Shown here: one piece after another, positions 6,900-8,610 of the stretch
Layout: each line of letters starts with the position of its first letter
Numbering within the stretch: position 1 is the stretch's first letter
The notes under the pieces: generated by a model
Told to the model about the DNA's origin: nothing
The model's database searches: none
The model's input: the letters and a program-made list of their open reading frames with translations, nothing else
Program-made: the position numbers and the translations under genes
DNA from: an uncultured Desulfovibrio sp.
Lineage (GTDB): Bacteria > Desulfobacterota > Desulfovibrionia > Desulfovibrionales > Desulfovibrionaceae
Length of the DNA stretch: 8,610 nt
Reading direction: 5' to 3'
Assembly (NCBI GenBank): GCA_900553145.1
Contig: USCL01000162.1
Location: 1 to 8,610, forward strand

Positions 6900-6917
6900 C
6901 GCGGGAGGCTTCCCGCG
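6900..6917. repeat. Short perfect hairpin
   Basis: CGCGGGA (6900-6906) and TCCCGCG (6911-6917) form a perfect 7-bp stem with a 4-base GGCT loop. It is the second of the run of inverted repeats downstream of the Lar-like gene. Confidence 0.5.
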
Positions 6918-6936
6918 GGCCCGCTTCGGCTGCACA

Positions 6937-6976
6937 AAAAACCCTCGTGACGGGAACGCCACGAGGGTTTTTCTTT
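6937..6976 (+). terminator. Intrinsic, probably bidirectional, terminator between the converging Lar-like and cstA genes
   Basis: AAAAACCCTCGTG (6937-6949) pairs perfectly with 6960-6972 (13 bp, 10-base loop). A T-rich tail follows on the plus strand (TTTTTCTTTT, 6968-6977), and an A-run at 6936-6941 gives a T-run on the minus strand. It fits termination of the Lar-like gene from the left and back-up termination of cstA from the right. Confidence 0.85.
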
Positions 6977-7049
6977 TCGGATCTCTCCACGCGGAGGGTT
7001 GCGCGCCGCGCTTTCGCCCTATCCTTACGAACGCTTGGAAAAGAGGAGG

Positions 7050-7088
7050 GGGAGAAGCCTCTTCTTGAATGGAAGGAGGCGTTCTCCC
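7050..7088 (-). terminator. Probable terminator of the cstA-family gene
   Basis: Bases 7050-7061 pair with 7076-7088 as a 12-bp stem with one bulged base and a 14-base loop, starting 8 bases after the cstA-family stop codon. The minus-strand sequence after it is pyrimidine-rich (CCTCCTCTTTT) rather than a clean T-run, so termination here may be partial and completed at the stronger hairpin at 6937-6972. Confidence 0.5.
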
Positions 7089-7095
7089 GCTCTCC

Positions 7096-8610
7096 TTATT
7101 CCTGTACGACTTCCTTCACTTCGTCGCCATAGGGATCGCGTACGATCTTGGTTTCCTTCAGCAGGACGGACCAGCGGCGCAGCGTGCCGATGATGACGAA
7201 GCCCATCATGACCATGACCAGCACGCTCAGCGAGGCGAGCAGGTACTTCTGGGTGGGAATGTACTGATAGATGATCAGCCAGATGCCTGCCCAGAAGGTG
7301 ATGAAGGTCATGAAGATGCCGGGGGCGGCGGTGATCCATGCGTACCTGGTCTTGTTCATGCGCAGCAGCATGGTCGTGCCGATGAGCAGGGTCACCGAGG
7401 CGAGGAGCTGGTTGCTGATGCCGAACAGGGGCCAGATGCTGGAAATGTCGCCGGTGTAGACGAGGTAGCCCCACGCGCCCGTGAACAGGAAGCTGGTCAC
7501 CACGATGCCGGGCCACCAGTTCTTGTCGCCGAACTTGGGGATCACCTTGCCGATCATTTCCTGAAGGAAGAAACGGCCCACGCGGGTGCCTGCGTCCACG
7601 GCGGTCAGGATGAACACCGCTTCAAACATGATGGCGAAGTGGTACCAGTAGCTCATGAGGTGGGACATCCACGGGATCTGGCCGAAGATGTGGGCCATGC
7701 CCACGGCGAGGGAGACGGAGCCGCCGGGGCGGTGCATCAGGTTTTCGGCCACTTCCTTTTCCAGCGTGGGCAGGTCGACGACGGACATGCCGAGCGCCGC
7801 GAACTTGTCGGCCGGGGCGTTGATGGCGAAGTAGTCGGCGGGCACGAGCACGCAGGCGGCGATCAGGGCCATGATGGCCACGAAGCCTTCAACCAGCATG
7901 GCGCCGTAACCGACGAACAGCACGTCGCGTTCCTTGCCGATCATCTTGGGCGTGGTGCCCGTGCCGATGGTGGCGTGGAAACCGGAAAGCGCGCCGCAGG
8001 CGATGGTGATGAAGATGAACGGGATCACCGGGCCGCCCACGATGGGGCCGCCGCCCTTGGTGAATTCGGTGAACGCGGGCATGTTGAAGTCGGGCATGAC
8101 GAACACGATGCCGAGCGCCAGCGCGCCGATGGTCCCGATCTTCAGGAAGGTGGACAGGTAGTCGCGGGGCAGAAGCAGCATCCATACGGGCAGGACCGAC
8201 GCGGCAAAGCCGTACACCGGGATCAGGATGGACATGGGCTTCTTGTCGATGTCGAGCCAGCCGAAGAGTTCGGGATGGGCGGCCACGTAGGGCCCGGTCA
8301 GGATGCACAGGGCAAGCAGGACCACGCCGATGACGGACGCGCCGAGCACGTCGCCCTTGCGCCAGATCTGCATGTACAGGCCCATGATCACGGCGATCGG
8401 GATGGTCGCGGCCACGGTGTAGGTGGACCACAGACTGTTGTGCATGGCGTTGACCACGGCGATGGACAGGCCCGCCAGCGTCAGCAGCAGGATAGCAAGC
8501 ACGGCCCATGCGGCGACGGAGCCGGTCGTCTTGTCGATTTCCTGCGAAGCGATGTAGGCGAGGCTCTGCCCCCGGTGCCGCACTGACGCGAACAGCACGA
8601 CCATGTCATG
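7096..8610 (-). CDS. cstA: CstA-family carbon starvation transporter, 5' end beyond the window
   Basis: A polytopic inner-membrane transporter of the CstA family. In E. coli the family imports peptides and pyruvate (CstA, BtsT); the substrate here is not determinable. The visible 504 residues are almost entirely hydrophobic helices joined by short loops. Numbering from the methionine at 8604, recognisable CstA segments are MVVLFASVRHRGQSL (1-15), LPVWMLLLPRDYLS (138-151), GALSGFHATIGTGTTPK (204-220) and VGYGAMLVEG (231-240). The frame stays open through 8610, with His-Asp before that methionine, and family alignment places this point after roughly 100 residues. The methionine at 8604 is therefore internal and the true start lies off the right edge. 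The C-terminus is a short charged tail (DPYGDEVKEVVQE). It converges on the Lar-like gene, with terminators between them. Confidence 0.93.
   Translation of the reverse strand, partial: HDMVVLFASVRHRGQSLAYIASQEIDKTTGSVAAWAVLAILLLTLAGLSIAVVNAMHNSLWSTYTVAATIPIAVIMGLYMQIWRKGDVLGASVIGVVLLALCILTGPYVAAHPELFGWLDIDKKPMSILIPVYGFAASVLPVWMLLLPRDYLSTFLKIGTIGALALGIVFVMPDFNMPAFTEFTKGGGPIVGGPVIPFIFITIACGALSGFHATIGTGTTPKMIGKERDVLFVGYGAMLVEGFVAIMALIAACVLVPADYFAINAPADKFAALGMSVVDLPTLEKEVAENLMHRPGGSVSLAVGMAHIFGQIPWMSHLMSYWYHFAIMFEAVFILTAVDAGTRVGRFFLQEMIGKVIPKFGDKNWWPGIVVTSFLFTGAWGYLVYTGDISSIWPLFGISNQLLASVTLLIGTTMLLRMNKTRYAWITAAPGIFMTFITFWAGIWLIIYQYIPTQKYLLASLSVLVMVMMGFVIIGTLRRWSVLLKETKIVRDPYGDEVKEVVQE

Noticed and set aside
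7069..8586. 505-codon open frame on the plus strand opposite cstA
   Set aside because: It mirrors the cstA-family gene, and its translation is dominated by His, Asp, Gly and Glu runs, as expected from the antisense of hydrophobic GC-rich codons; no fold or family is recognisable.

Overview
The window is a GC-rich (roughly 60% by eye) bacterial chromosomal segment. It has Gram-negative features: a Sec-type signal peptide on a periplasmic binding protein, and a sensor kinase with a periplasmic c-type haem motif. The gene content and codon use (strong G/C at third positions, AT-rich intergenic islands) suggest a delta-proteobacterium of the Desulfovibrionaceae (Desulfovibrio/Bilophila type). That placement is inference from general resemblance; no marker gene here proves it.

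Layout, left to right: (1) an NMT1/SsuA-type ABC transporter substrate-binding protein on the minus strand (74-1186), followed by a strong hairpin. (2) A 132-residue protein of unknown function on the minus strand (1422-1820) with one N-terminal hydrophobic segment. (3) About 1.3 kb with no convincing gene (1828-3137), containing an AT-rich island (about 1910-2240) with short repeats. (4) A large membrane-bound hybrid histidine kinase on the minus strand (3138-5030) with a periplasmic CxxCH haem-binding sensor domain, a good promoter and a hairpin after its stop. (5) A 430-bp divergent intergenic region. (6) An alpha/beta hydrolase of the hormone-sensitive-lipase family on the plus strand (5461-6429), ending in a textbook terminator. 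(7) A 69-residue Lar-like zinc-ribbon protein on the plus strand (6638-6847), followed by a cluster of inverted repeats including another strong terminator. (8) The C-terminal part of a CstA-family transporter on the minus strand (7096 to the right edge), converging on the Lar-like gene.

The genes look like separate transcription units rather than one operon: nearly every one has its own ribosome binding site and a hairpin after its stop. Broad themes are nutrient uptake (ABC binding protein, CstA), extracytoplasmic redox or ligand sensing (haem kinase) and ester hydrolysis, but nothing in the sequence links them in one pathway. I found no CRISPR array, insertion sequence, tRNA or rRNA. No clearly new multi-gene system is visible. 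The points most worth a second look are the orphan haem-c hybrid kinase, the unknown 132-residue protein with its repeat-bearing upstream region, and the dense hairpin cluster between the Lar-like gene and cstA.
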